This document shows positions 50,873-59,803 of a DNA stretch of 64,000 nt, one piece after another. Source of the stretch: Bog-950 sp964615305 (GTDB taxonomy: Bacteria > Bacteroidota > Bacteroidia > Chitinophagales > LD1); NCBI GenBank assembly GCA_964615305.1, contig CAZTNA010000005.1, positions 1 to 64,000 on the forward strand, written 5' to 3'. The notes below the pieces were generated by a model, which saw only the letters and a list, made by a program, of their open reading frames with translations, was not told the DNA's origin and did no database searches. Every line of letters starts with the position of its first letter. Positions within the stretch are counted from its first letter, which is position 1. A program made the position numbers and the translations under genes.

Positions 50873-53299
50873 TTACTTGAAAGTGATTTTCATTTCAACT
50901 CTACGGTTTTTCTGTTTGCCTTCTTTGGTGTCGTTATCGGCAATGGGTCTGCTTTCTCCATAGCCATAGTCTTCAAGCACGCCAGCTTTTACACCTTTTT
51001 TAATTAAGAAGTTCTTAACCGCGGTGGCTCGTTTCTGCGATAAAACCAAATTGTTTTCATCAGTGCCTACATTATCCGTGTGCCCTTCAATTCGCAGACC
51101 GTAATTTGGTTTACTGACCAGCAACTGCGCCAAAGCAGTAAGCGATGGATACGAAATTGTGCGTATTACATCCTTACCGGTTTCAAATTCAAGGTTTTCG
51201 AAAGCATATTTTACTGTTTCTATTTCCTTTTTGGATAATGCAGGACAACCGTTGTTTTCAGGTACACCCGGTACAGACGGGCACTGGTCCACCTTGTCTA
51301 GCACTCCATCGCCATCACGGTCAGGCCATGGGCAACCATCATTTTCCTTTGGCCCAGGGGTGTTAATGCATTTATCTTCGTGGTCATATAGACCATCACC
51401 ATCAGTATCGGGACAACCAAAATGATCTTCAGAGCCTGGCACATCTATACACTTATCATCTTTGTCGGGTGTTCCGTCTTTATCTCGGTCAGGACAACCC
51501 ATAAATTCTGCTATACCCGGCAAATCAGGACATTCGTCTAACTTATCAGGTATGCGGTCGCTATCGCGGTCGGGGCAGCCATAAAACTCAATTAAACCAA
51601 ACTCTGTAACACACGAATCTTTTTTGTCAATCAAGCCATCGCCATCAGTATCCGGACAACCTCTTAACTCTTTAGGTCCGGGATTATCCGGGCAATCATC
51701 TTCATTATCATTTATGCCGTCTTTATCACGGTCAGGGCAGCCATGTGATTCACATTCACCTTTTATTTTTTTGCATTTATCAGCTTTGTTACTTACTGCA
51801 TCTTTATCGCGGTCACGAGGTTTTCGATAAGGCACAGTAATTTTTAAAGCCACGTGCACATCGGCATTATGAACAAACTTTTTAGCAAAGAAGCCCAGCA
51901 AGTCTTGGGTTCCCACAATCAACGGTCCTATACGCATAGTAGCGCCCATGTTTACGTTTCCTTTAAAGTCGTACGACACCGGAAGATAGAAACCAAACCA
52001 GGCATGGTCGTAGCGAGGTGTAAATGTAATGGAAGAGCCATGGTTAACCATGTTTCGGTTAGGTGCCATGTTGGGTGAAATGGTTGATGCAAGGTTTAAA
52101 CCAAAACCGTAGGCAATGTTATAATCAAGAAACATGTTGAAACGAGTAGGCAGCCACATGGTAAAGTGATTTTTATTATTGGCATTTACCTGAAAGCGCG
52201 AAGCAATGGTATCATCCATACTTTGCAAGCCATCAGTAAACTTTACTTCGTTTACCGGCCAATCTCGAATGTCGGCTGTAAAACTTCCGCTGTATTCGCC
52301 TTTGCGATAGCGGATGGCCCCTAAATCAATAATACTAAAGCCGGCTGATAGTTTGTATTTGTTTTTCTGAAGATACCAGTGGTCTTCGCAATTCATGCGG
52401 TATTTGTATTTGCGCTCCGGATTATCTTTGTCAGGTCGCCATTCGTAAACCACACCCAGGTCAACACCAAACGATGGAGGTGCGTACTTAAATTTGAAAA
52501 GATCGCCTACGTAGTCAGATATATTATCGGCAGAGTAACCTTTAGACGAAACCATTCCCTCGCTATAGGCGTATTGTGCTTCGGTTTTAAAAATAGAGAG
52601 CGTGTCAAAGTTTTCCCAACGGTATTGGAGATCTTTAACATAAACGTAGCCCGCAGCAATACCTTGCAAGAGCTTTAGCGTTCCACCGGCTTTTATAAAA
52701 TGTTGGTTTTTGTTGTAAACCACCCGCGAGTAGGTTAATCCATAATCGGCCCAAACCATTGTTTTAGCAGATGGGTTGGCGTCTTTCAAATCTTTAAATC
52801 TAAAACCAAGTATAGAGTCGGCTTTATAACCTGCACCCAGGTAGGCAATACGAGCAAGCGTTTCGTCAAACTTAGAAGCATTTACCACCGAATTTATGTG
52901 GTACGAGAAACCGAACGCATTCATGTTTTTTTCTTCGCCCGGTAACCCGAAGCTGCACATAAATGAAAGAGGGCCTTGTATTTGCATGCCTACGTATGCA
53001 TTTTTATCACGCCCGTTTATTCTCTCTTTTAAAAATGCTGTCTGAAAATCTTCATCGGAACTGAAAACAGGCGAGTTCTTTTTAAATACATCTCTTGTAA
53101 TGCCAACATAGTTATTCGAGAAGTTAAACCCAAGCCCAAGCATATTAACATCCACTACAAAACGGTTGTCGGAAATAGCGGGGTTGTAGTTAATGTTGGT
53201 TACTCCGCCAAACGCGCTGGCACGAAGACCTTGATAAAACTGAGCGGGAGTATTTTGCAAAAACAAAAAGCAAAACACCGCGAGTAGATATTTTCTCAT
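50873..53299 (-). CDS. OmpA family protein with thrombospondin type 3 repeats
   Basis: The 808-residue protein has a signal peptide (residues 1-19), an N-terminal beta-rich domain of DUF5723 type (about 20-480), six or more calcium-binding thrombospondin type 3 repeats (about 495-690, units like GCPDTDGDGLIDKKDSC), and an OmpA peptidoglycan-binding domain (FETGKDVIRTISYPSLTAL, EGHTDNVGTDENN, SQKRATAVKNFLIKKG; about 700-808). It is an envelope-spanning structural protein. It heads a minus-strand run with the deacetylase, LolA, dehydratase-like and glycosyltransferase genes. Confidence 0.93.
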   Translation of the reverse strand: MRKYLLAVFCFLFLQNTPAQFYQGLRASAFGGVTNINYNPAISDNRFVVDVNMLGLGFNFSNNYVGITRDVFKKNSPVFSSDEDFQTAFLKERINGRDKNAYVGMQIQGPLSFMCSFGLPGEEKNMNAFGFSYHINSVVNASKFDETLARIAYLGAGYKADSILGFRFKDLKDANPSAKTMVWADYGLTYSRVVYNKNQHFIKAGGTLKLLQGIAAGYVYVKDLQYRWENFDTLSIFKTEAQYAYSEGMVSSKGYSADNISDYVGDLFKFKYAPPSFGVDLGVVYEWRPDKDNPERKYKYRMNCEDHWYLQKNKYKLSAGFSIIDLGAIRYRKGEYSGSFTADIRDWPVNEVKFTDGLQSMDDTIASRFQVNANNKNHFTMWLPTRFNMFLDYNIAYGFGLNLASTISPNMAPNRNMVNHGSSITFTPRYDHAWFGFYLPVSYDFKGNVNMGATMRIGPLIVGTQDLLGFFAKKFVHNADVHVALKITVPYRKPRDRDKDAVSNKADKCKKIKGECESHGCPDRDKDGINDNEDDCPDNPGPKELRGCPDTDGDGLIDKKDSCVTEFGLIEFYGCPDRDSDRIPDKLDECPDLPGIAEFMGCPDRDKDGTPDKDDKCIDVPGSEDHFGCPDTDGDGLYDHEDKCINTPGPKENDGCPWPDRDGDGVLDKVDQCPSVPGVPENNGCPALSKKEIETVKYAFENLEFETGKDVIRTISYPSLTALAQLLVSKPNYGLRIEGHTDNVGTDENNLVLSQKRATAVKNFLIKKGVKAGVLEDYGYGESRPIADNDTKEGKQKNRRVEMKITFK

Positions 53300-53391
53300 A
53301 AATTTCGATTACAGGCGCAATCTAAACTAAAGACTTTACGTCAGAAAGAAAATACGAAGTAACGGTGATTAGAAATTAGATTACCTATAAG

Positions 53392-53574
53392 CTAGTGCTT
53401 CTTCAATAACACCTCGGCATCAGCAAATCCTTGTTTGTAAGCGCGGTTGCATGTCATTTCAAATTCATCCAGCTCAAGCGCCATGGCACTAGGAAATGGC
53501 TGGTCATAAAAACCAATCAGAAAATCGCGTTTTGCTTTGATGTAGTAAAATTCTTTTGCTTCAGAAGTTGCCAT
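53392..53574 (-). CDS. Small hypothetical protein
   Basis: The 60-residue soluble protein, opening EAKEFYYIKAKRDFLIGFYDQP and ending FADAEVLLKKH, has no recognisable motif. It sits upstream of the OmpA/TSP3 gene on the same strand, separated by 92 bases, and is divergent from the barrel gene at 53726. It might be a conserved small protein; coding is supported by the initiator position and amino-acid composition only. Confidence 0.55.
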   Translation of the reverse strand: MATSEAKEFYYIKAKRDFLIGFYDQPFPSAMALELDEFEMTCNRAYKQGFADAEVLLKKH

Positions 53575-53725
53575 GTTGTGGGTTGTTGGTATGCTTTTTA
53601 CGACTGTTTAACTGAAAAAGTTTCCGAAAATAAAACTGGCAACAATTTACAAATGCTACACAGCCCGTTTTATTGTTGATTTTCCACTTTTATGCATACA
53701 ACACTTAGCTTTCATTTGAAGTTGA

Positions 53726-55204
53726 ATGAAACAGTTTTTAGTTCTCGTCTTTTGGTCGGCTTTTTCATTGTTGTATGCGCAGAATCATTATTGGGCGCAG
53801 CAGTTTGGAGCACACGCCACACTTACCGGAGGTACGGCTGTTAGCGATGTACAGGACAACAGCTGCTTTTATTACAACCCGGGGGCCGCTGGCTTTCTCG
53901 ATAGCCCAAGAGTAAGTATAAGTGCAAACCTTTACGGTTTCGAATACATAAACTTGAAGAATGGCGCAGGAAACGGCATTAACTTAGATGGACTTCGGTT
54001 TAATGTTTATCCGCAAATTGTAGCAGGATGTGTGCCGGTAAAAAATGTTCCTAATCTGAAAATAATTTATGGAACACTTACTCGTTTTCGAACTAATATT
54101 CGCATTAACCACGAGCTGCGAACAACTTATGATGTAATTCCCAGTAACCCGGGCGATGAATTTTACAAAGCTCGTGTCGAGTACCAATACAGTAGTTTTG
54201 AACAATGGGGCGGCTTAGGTGCAGCTTATAAAGTAAATGAAGTTTTTTCGGCCGGGCTTACAGCGTTTGCGGCTTATACCAATATAGAAACCCGGGCTAC
54301 GGAGAATTTAAACGCAGATGCATACTATAACAATCAACCTTATACGGCAACTGTAAATGAATTCAATTCACTACGTTTAGACCAGGTTAGTTTGATATTT
54401 AAAGTAGGAACCACCGTCAACCTGCCACATCTAAAGCTTGGTCTTGCTATAGCTATGCCCGGTATAAAAATATGGGGCTATGGACGGCTCGACAAATCTT
54501 TCGAAGCGTATAATCTGAACTTGAATGCTGCTGATACTACCATGCCGGCTCTTCGCTATTCATCCATAACATTAAGCGATGAACAAAGCAGGTTAAAGAC
54601 TGACTACCGTCACCCCGCATCGTTTAGCTTTGGTGGCAAACTGGTGTACCCAAAATTTAAGTTTTCACTGTCAGGGGAGTATTTTTTCGGTTACAAAAAT
54701 GTGAAAGTTGTATCGGGTGCCGACAGAGCATTCATTCGGCCTACGGCAGCTTTTGGAGGCGACACCGTTCGCGGTTTTATGACCTTGGTTACCTCAGCCA
54801 AACCGGTTTTTAATTTCGGCCTGGGTATTGAATGGAACATTAGTAAAAAGGTAACCCTGCTCTACGGAATTCGCACAGATTTCGATAACAGGGCCAATTA
54901 CCTTCCTTCTATTGGTATTATAAAAATAGAGTCGTTCAGATTACCTGTTTGGCATTATTTTCATTTTAGCACAGGTGCTACTTATAGGTTTAGTACCCAT
55001 CAAATGACGGCAGGTTTCGAGTACGGGCTAGGTGTATCGGCAGACAAAAGGCAAGTGTTTAATCTTTCAGAGCCCCGGCAAGATTTGTTGTTGCGGGGCA
55101 ACATTAACAGTAATATGAGTGTTCGTGTTCATTCATTAAGTTTTGTTCTCGGTTACACTTATTTTTTCAGAGCACGCGGTGTTGATTATTCATTTAAAAA
55201 GTAA
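53726..55204 (+). CDS. Outer membrane beta-barrel protein, FadL/OmpP1-like
   Basis: The 492-residue protein has a signal peptide (residues 1-19, FSLLYAQ) and the opening WAQQFGAHATLTGGTAVSDVQDNSCFYYNPGAAGF, a pattern seen in outer-membrane transport barrels of the FadL/OmpP1 group in Bacteroidota (NPAGLA-type motif). It continues with many amphipathic strands (LKLGLAIAMPGIKIWGYG, FSFGGKLVYPKFKFSLSGEYFFGY) to a terminal YTYFFRARG. It may transport hydrophobic molecules; the ligand is unknown. Confidence 0.78.
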   Translation: MKQFLVLVFWSAFSLLYAQNHYWAQQFGAHATLTGGTAVSDVQDNSCFYYNPGAAGFLDSPRVSISANLYGFEYINLKNGAGNGINLDGLRFNVYPQIVAGCVPVKNVPNLKIIYGTLTRFRTNIRINHELRTTYDVIPSNPGDEFYKARVEYQYSSFEQWGGLGAAYKVNEVFSAGLTAFAAYTNIETRATENLNADAYYNNQPYTATVNEFNSLRLDQVSLIFKVGTTVNLPHLKLGLAIAMPGIKIWGYGRLDKSFEAYNLNLNAADTTMPALRYSSITLSDEQSRLKTDYRHPASFSFGGKLVYPKFKFSLSGEYFFGYKNVKVVSGADRAFIRPTAAFGGDTVRGFMTLVTSAKPVFNFGLGIEWNISKKVTLLYGIRTDFDNRANYLPSIGIIKIESFRLPVWHYFHFSTGATYRFSTHQMTAGFEYGLGVSADKRQVFNLSEPRQDLLLRGNINSNMSVRVHSLSFVLGYTYFFRARGVDYSFKK

Positions 55205-55278
55205 AACATGTTTTCTTCGAAGTAGAATGTAGCCAAATTAGGCTTCCGATTTCAATTCTATTTTGTTTCGTTTGTGGT

Positions 55279-58200
55279 ATGTCAAAAAATAAAGTAAACA
55301 CCGCTTCATCTTCCGGCAATATGGCGGAAGTCAACAAGTGGTTTATTCGTATTGCTTTTTCGTTTTGGGCACTTTTTGCAGTGCTTGACTATTTTACCCA
55401 TCAGCAGTTTTATGTAAAAGCCTTTTCCGAAAAATGGCATGTAGCGTCATTTGTGTTATTGCTATTTGCACAGGTGGGTTTTTTGTACTTGCATAAAAAA
55501 AATGCGCCCGATAAATCAGGCATAACAGTAAGCCGTGTTTCGGGTTGGAAAATACTTCTGTGTCTCCATTTCTTTTTTGTGGTATTGCTTTACTCGTTTG
55601 GCAAAATAATGCCTTCGTATGCCGATGCCAACATGGAATTTGCTGTAAAAGGTGTCTTGAACATCCTGATGCCTGAGGCAGGGTTGTTTTTGTTTTTAGC
55701 TGCTGTGTTTGCAGCCGGCAGCCTTTCACTAAAGGTTATTCCATTGCCGGTTAAGATCGGGGGCGACTTTCTGTTTGCATTAGTTATTGGTTTTATGGTT
55801 TGGTCGGTTGTGTTATTTGGGGCTGCATGGTGTGGTGTGTTAAACTTCTATACGGTTGTTGTGGTGGGCTTAGTGTGGTTAGCTTTTGGCTATAAACACG
55901 TCTTCGAGTTTGTTAAGCTGGTTTTTTTACAACCTTTTCAGGAAGTTAAACTAAGTTGGTTTTCGGTGTTACTGCTATTTGTCTTTTTGATTTCGATATC
56001 GCTAAACTGGTTAGCTTTTTTTCGCCCATTTCCTACCGGCTTCGATGAGTTACAGTGGTATTTAAACATACCAAACTTAATGAGTCAGTCGGGTTCGTTG
56101 TTGCCGGGAAACAGCGCATATTACTGGTCGCTGTTGATGAGTGTTGGGTTTGTAACTGCTGATAGCATACCAATGGTTTCGTGGTTAGCATCTATCCCCG
56201 GAATTATTTCCTTTTTGTTGGTTTTTAGAGTAGCGCGTTTTATACTAAATTTTGAGTGGAGCTTAACTTCTGCAGTTATGTTTTACGTATTGCCTACAGT
56301 GGTGTGGCATTCTACCGTAGATGCCAAAGTAGATTTGACACTTACCATGTTTTTTCTTGTTGCCGTATGGATGTTACTAGCATTAAATCAAAGAACTAAT
56401 GAAAAGTCTTTTTTCGTTCACAGAAAAGTAGAAACAACTATCTATTTGAATACAGCTGTTTGGCTGGGGTTTATATGCGGTTTTTGCTTAGGAGTAAAAT
56501 ATACTTCTTTTGTTTTTATACCTGCACTTTTTGCTGCGTACGTGTTTCTTGTATCGCGGCAATGGATGTTATCGGCAGCTATGCTTTTGGTAATGTTAGC
56601 GGTGTTATTTGCATCAAATGCGTATAGTATAACAGGTATTGTTTTAGATAGCACAGCGGGTGTTATGCTTACATCTACACTACTGATAACTGTTGCTATT
56701 GCTTTGGCAAGTGCAGCAGTTATTAAGAACAGGGCTGGGGTTCTGCAAGCGGGCAAATATTTAATGCCGTTTGCATTGGCTTCTGTGTTAGTTTTTTCTC
56801 CTTGGCTGGCCAAAAATTACAACGAAACAAAAACACTTACGTTGTCAGCCTTGCTTACAGGTAATTCTGATAATCCACAGTTGAAAGAGCTAATACTAAA
56901 GAGTCAAGATAGCAGTACTTCAGAGTTTAGTGGGTTGAACAACCCTAAATTGATGACTCAAAATTCACCGGGCCCATCAGGAAGAGAACGGTATCAACGC
57001 AGGGCAAATTCTGCGAGCTACGAAGAGAAAGAACGATACACCGGATATAAAAAAGGAATTGTAAGATATGTATCCATTTTCAGAGATGTTTGCACTCAAT
57101 CAAACGTTGCCATGTTTCCAAACGATGCAGGTTTGCTTGCCTTGGTTTTTGTACCACTTCTGCTTTTTAGACAAGGAAGAAATTTAAGCTCTATAGCAAT
57201 CAACATTACAGGTTTAATATTGTTGCTCTTACTTTCTTCAATAAGCATATTGTCATCTACAAAAGGAGAGTTGCTTTCTGCAGATGAAATTTGCAAGGCT
57301 CTAAATGAAAGTTCTGTTGTGAAAGTTTCAGAAAGTATGATGTCTGCCTATGGACTGCTTTTGGCGTTGTTTGCCGGGGCGGCTTCTGTGTTGAAACCAC
57401 TGTACGATTTTTTACAAACATCCAGTTTTGTGATGGATGTTTTCTTTATGGTTGGTTTTGCATTGTTCCTTGTATTGTTTCATTTTAAAAGATTAAGAAC
57501 TGAAAATACTACAGTAAAGATGCTCTTGATGGCTACTGGGGTTTCAGTTTGGTTGTGGTGGATGCTAGGTAATGGCATTGTATGGTACGGATTACCGGCA
57601 ATAGCTGGCATGGTAATTATTTGTTTTTGGTTTATGGAGAAAGTTCACGCTGATAACTTTATCCGGAATATTAGTTATGGTGTTGTAGGCATATTTATGG
57701 TTTGTTCTTTGGTTTTACGTTCAGCAAGTTACATGCCAACCTATAATCCTCTGGCACGAATCAATGATGTTTTTATTCGTTATGCAGTGGGCGATATGGA
57801 CGCGAAAGAAGCATTTGCCGAAAACAATAAACAGTTTTCTGTAGCTCTTGCAGAGATAAATGCACATCCACAAGCAAAAATTTTACGCATAGGAACCTTT
57901 GCCAACTATTTTATAACTAAGAATAATGAACGCGTTATTGCCGATAATCAGTTAGAATCTTTTGACAGGGTATATGAGTTTGCAGGAAGTAAAACAGAAC
58001 TGAACAACATGCTAAAAAATGCCGGTGTTGGCTATATACTTTACGACCTAAATACTAGCGCATTAGACAAAACTGAAGCCAAGTCATTAACCGCAAAAAT
58101 TCTGAACCTGTATCAGTACTTTTCAGAAAACCCCGGTTTGCAACAAGTAGCAACCGACCGAGTGGTAGCCAGCAACAGCGGTGATATGCAGGTAATGTAT

Positions 58201-58287
58201 GACGGCAAACCGGTAAGGGCTAAGTATTCGGTTTTTGGCAACACAGTAGTTCAGAAAGGTACTATTGTGCTGTTTAAGGTGTTGTAA
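55279..58287 (+). CDS. Large polytopic membrane protein, GT-C-like
   Basis: The 1002-residue protein has about 18-20 hydrophobic segments. A conserved early loop FRPFPTGFDELQWYLNIPNLM (about 250) holds acidic residues of the kind seen in GT-C glycosyltransferases, followed by SAYYWSLLMSVGF and YVLPTVVWHSTVDAKVDLTLTM. A soluble C-terminal part (about 850-1002) has ILRIGTFANYFI and VGYILYDLNTS. It may move a sugar from a lipid carrier, but I cannot assign a family with confidence. It ends 12 bases before the convergent xerD. Confidence 0.7.
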   Translation: MSKNKVNTASSSGNMAEVNKWFIRIAFSFWALFAVLDYFTHQQFYVKAFSEKWHVASFVLLLFAQVGFLYLHKKNAPDKSGITVSRVSGWKILLCLHFFFVVLLYSFGKIMPSYADANMEFAVKGVLNILMPEAGLFLFLAAVFAAGSLSLKVIPLPVKIGGDFLFALVIGFMVWSVVLFGAAWCGVLNFYTVVVVGLVWLAFGYKHVFEFVKLVFLQPFQEVKLSWFSVLLLFVFLISISLNWLAFFRPFPTGFDELQWYLNIPNLMSQSGSLLPGNSAYYWSLLMSVGFVTADSIPMVSWLASIPGIISFLLVFRVARFILNFEWSLTSAVMFYVLPTVVWHSTVDAKVDLTLTMFFLVAVWMLLALNQRTNEKSFFVHRKVETTIYLNTAVWLGFICGFCLGVKYTSFVFIPALFAAYVFLVSRQWMLSAAMLLVMLAVLFASNAYSITGIVLDSTAGVMLTSTLLITVAIALASAAVIKNRAGVLQAGKYLMPFALASVLVFSPWLAKNYNETKTLTLSALLTGNSDNPQLKELILKSQDSSTSEFSGLNNPKLMTQNSPGPSGRERYQRRANSASYEEKERYTGYKKGIVRYVSIFRDVCTQSNVAMFPNDAGLLALVFVPLLLFRQGRNLSSIAINITGLILLLLLSSISILSSTKGELLSADEICKALNESSVVKVSESMMSAYGLLLALFAGAASVLKPLYDFLQTSSFVMDVFFMVGFALFLVLFHFKRLRTENTTVKMLLMATGVSVWLWWMLGNGIVWYGLPAIAGMVIICFWFMEKVHADNFIRNISYGVVGIFMVCSLVLRSASYMPTYNPLARINDVFIRYAVGDMDAKEAFAENNKQFSVALAEINAHPQAKILRIGTFANYFITKNNERVIADNQLESFDRVYEFAGSKTELNNMLKNAGVGYILYDLNTSALDKTEAKSLTAKILNLYQYFSENPGLQQVATDRVVASNSGDMQVMYDGKPVRAKYSVFGNTVVQKGTIVLFKVL

Positions 58288-58299
58288 GCAACTTTACTC

Positions 58300-59202
58300 T
58301 TACTTATACCTTGGATGAAATTGCAGAATTGTGCTGCGCAGGTAGTCGCGGTCGAGGTGAGTGTAAATTTCGGTGGTTGTAATGGAAGCATGACCCAGCA
58401 TTTCCTGAACTGCGCGTAAATCAGCCCCACCCTCAATTAAGTGTGTAGCAAAAGAGTGACGAAACGTGTGAGGGGAAATAGTTTTTTTCAAACCAATTTT
58501 AGCTGCACACTCTTTTATTACCAAAAACACGTACATTCGGGTAAGTCGTTTTCCTCTTCGGTTTAAGAACAAGAAATCTTCCTCCCCTTTTTTTACGGGA
58601 ACATGTACACGAACATTTTCGCGGTAAATCTTAATGTGTTTCACAGCTTGTGAGCCAATAGGCACCAGTCGTTCTTTATCGCCTTTCCCCAACACTTTTA
58701 TAAACTCAACATCGGTAAACAAGTTCGAAATTTTAAGTGTGGTTAGTTCGCTAACCCGTAACCCGCAGCCGTACAACACCTCGAGCATTGCCCGGTTTCT
58801 GGTGCCTTCAGGAGTACTTTGATCAATACTGTCTAGCAGGGCATTTATTTCAGCAACGGACAGTGTGTCGGGTAATTTGCGTGATAGTTTGGGTGCTGTA
58901 AGAAGCTCAGAAGGGTTAACAGCGATCTCATCTTCCATGAGTAAGAAACGGAAAAACGCTCTTATGCCGGCAATAATACGAGCTTGTGATGTGGCATCGA
59001 ACCCCAGATCATTTATTGCTTTCACAAAACCTTCCAAATGTTTCAGTTCTATGTTAACCGGTGATACTTGTAGTTTCTCGCTATCAACATAACTCGCTAG
59101 CTTGCTCACATCACGCAGGTAGGCTTGTACTGAATTGGCAGAAAGTGATTTTTCTAATTGAAGGTAGTGTTTAAACCCATTGATATAACTCTGCCAGCTC
59201 AT
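58300..59202 (-). CDS. xerD: Tyrosine recombinase XerD
   Basis: The 300-residue integrase-family protein has an N-terminal SAM-like domain (YINGFKHYLQLEKSLSANSVQAYLRDV) and catalytic residues Arg in YGCGLRVSEL, Lys in VLGKGDKERLVPI, His-x-x-Arg in SPHTFRHSFATHL, His in LGHASITTTEIYTHL, and the Tyr of IYTHLD. It resolves chromosome dimers at dif together with a partner. The frame opens at a TTG (59208); I chose the ATG at 59202. Its upstream region holds a TTTTAGA-type heptanucleotide repeat. Confidence 0.94.
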   Translation of the reverse strand: MSWQSYINGFKHYLQLEKSLSANSVQAYLRDVSKLASYVDSEKLQVSPVNIELKHLEGFVKAINDLGFDATSQARIIAGIRAFFRFLLMEDEIAVNPSELLTAPKLSRKLPDTLSVAEINALLDSIDQSTPEGTRNRAMLEVLYGCGLRVSELTTLKISNLFTDVEFIKVLGKGDKERLVPIGSQAVKHIKIYRENVRVHVPVKKGEEDFLFLNRRGKRLTRMYVFLVIKECAAKIGLKKTISPHTFRHSFATHLIEGGADLRAVQEMLGHASITTTEIYTHLDRDYLRSTILQFHPRYK

Positions 59203-59214
59203 GCACAATGGTAC

Positions 59215-59235
59215 ATTTTAGATTTTAGATTTTAG
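59215..59235. repeat. Heptanucleotide repeat upstream of xerD
   Basis: ATTTTAG is repeated three times perfectly (59215-59235), followed by ATTGCAC. It lies between the xerD start and aroQ start, which are divergent. Confidence 0.8.
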
Positions 59236-59279
59236 ATTGCACCGTTACATTTCTATCCACCCTTTAAGCGCTACTGTAC

Positions 59280-59705
59280 ATGAGCCCAAAAAAAATCATC
59301 ATCATCAATGGACCCAATCTTAACTTGCTGGGCAAGCGTGAGCCCGATATTTATGGCAGTATGAGTTTTGAAGATTTTTTTGACGAAATTAAAGAGCTGT
59401 ACAGCAGCGAAGTGCAGTTGAGCAGTTTTCAGTCAAATTTGGAGGGGGAATTAATAGATAAGATTCAAAAAGTAGGGTTCAGCTACCACGGAATTATTTT
59501 AAACGCAGGCGGATACACACATACCAGTGTAGCGCTACGCGATGTGGTTGCAGCTGTAAAAACACCTGTAGTAGAGGTACATATAAGCAACCCCTATAGC
59601 CGAGAAGAATTTAGGCATACATCACTTCTTAGTGGCGTGTGTAAAGGCATTATCGCTGGTTTTGGCTTAGAGAGCTACGTGTTGGCATTGGATTCGTTTC
59701 TGTAA
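59280..59705 (+). CDS. aroQ: Type II 3-dehydroquinate dehydratase
   Basis: The 141-residue shikimate pathway enzyme matches the family length. It has IIIINGPNLNLLGKREPDIYG at the start (catalytic Tyr), FQSNLEGELIDKI, ILNAGGYTHTSVALRD, and VEVHISNPYSREEFRHTSL with the catalytic His and Arg. It is divergent from xerD. Confidence 0.97.
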   Translation: MSPKKIIIINGPNLNLLGKREPDIYGSMSFEDFFDEIKELYSSEVQLSSFQSNLEGELIDKIQKVGFSYHGIILNAGGYTHTSVALRDVVAAVKTPVVEVHISNPYSREEFRHTSLLSGVCKGIIAGFGLESYVLALDSFL

Positions 59706-59770
59706 GTTTAGATGTTTGAATTCATACGGTTTATACTACGCGCTGCCCTGCAATTTATTTGTTTTACGCA

Positions 59771-59787
59771 CGCAAGTATTACTTGCG
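59771..59787. other. 17-bp palindrome ahead of penicillin acylase gene
   Basis: CGCAAGTA, one base, TACTTGCG: eight-bp arms, 17 bases before the chosen ATG. Likely an operator for a dimeric regulator, or a dispersed palindrome; it is not followed by a T run. Confidence 0.45.
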
Positions 59788-59803
59788 CCTCAAACCCTTT
59801 TTG

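Noticed and set aside
51145..51830. Plus-strand ORFs of 68-88 codons within the OmpA/TSP3 gene
   Set aside because: They are antisense shadows of the repetitive calcium-binding Asp/Gly-rich repeats and have low-complexity Ser/Pro translations.
53340..53385. Possible further heptad repeat (GGTGATT AGAAATT)
   Set aside because: The spacing breaks after two units, so a 7-bp period is not supported.
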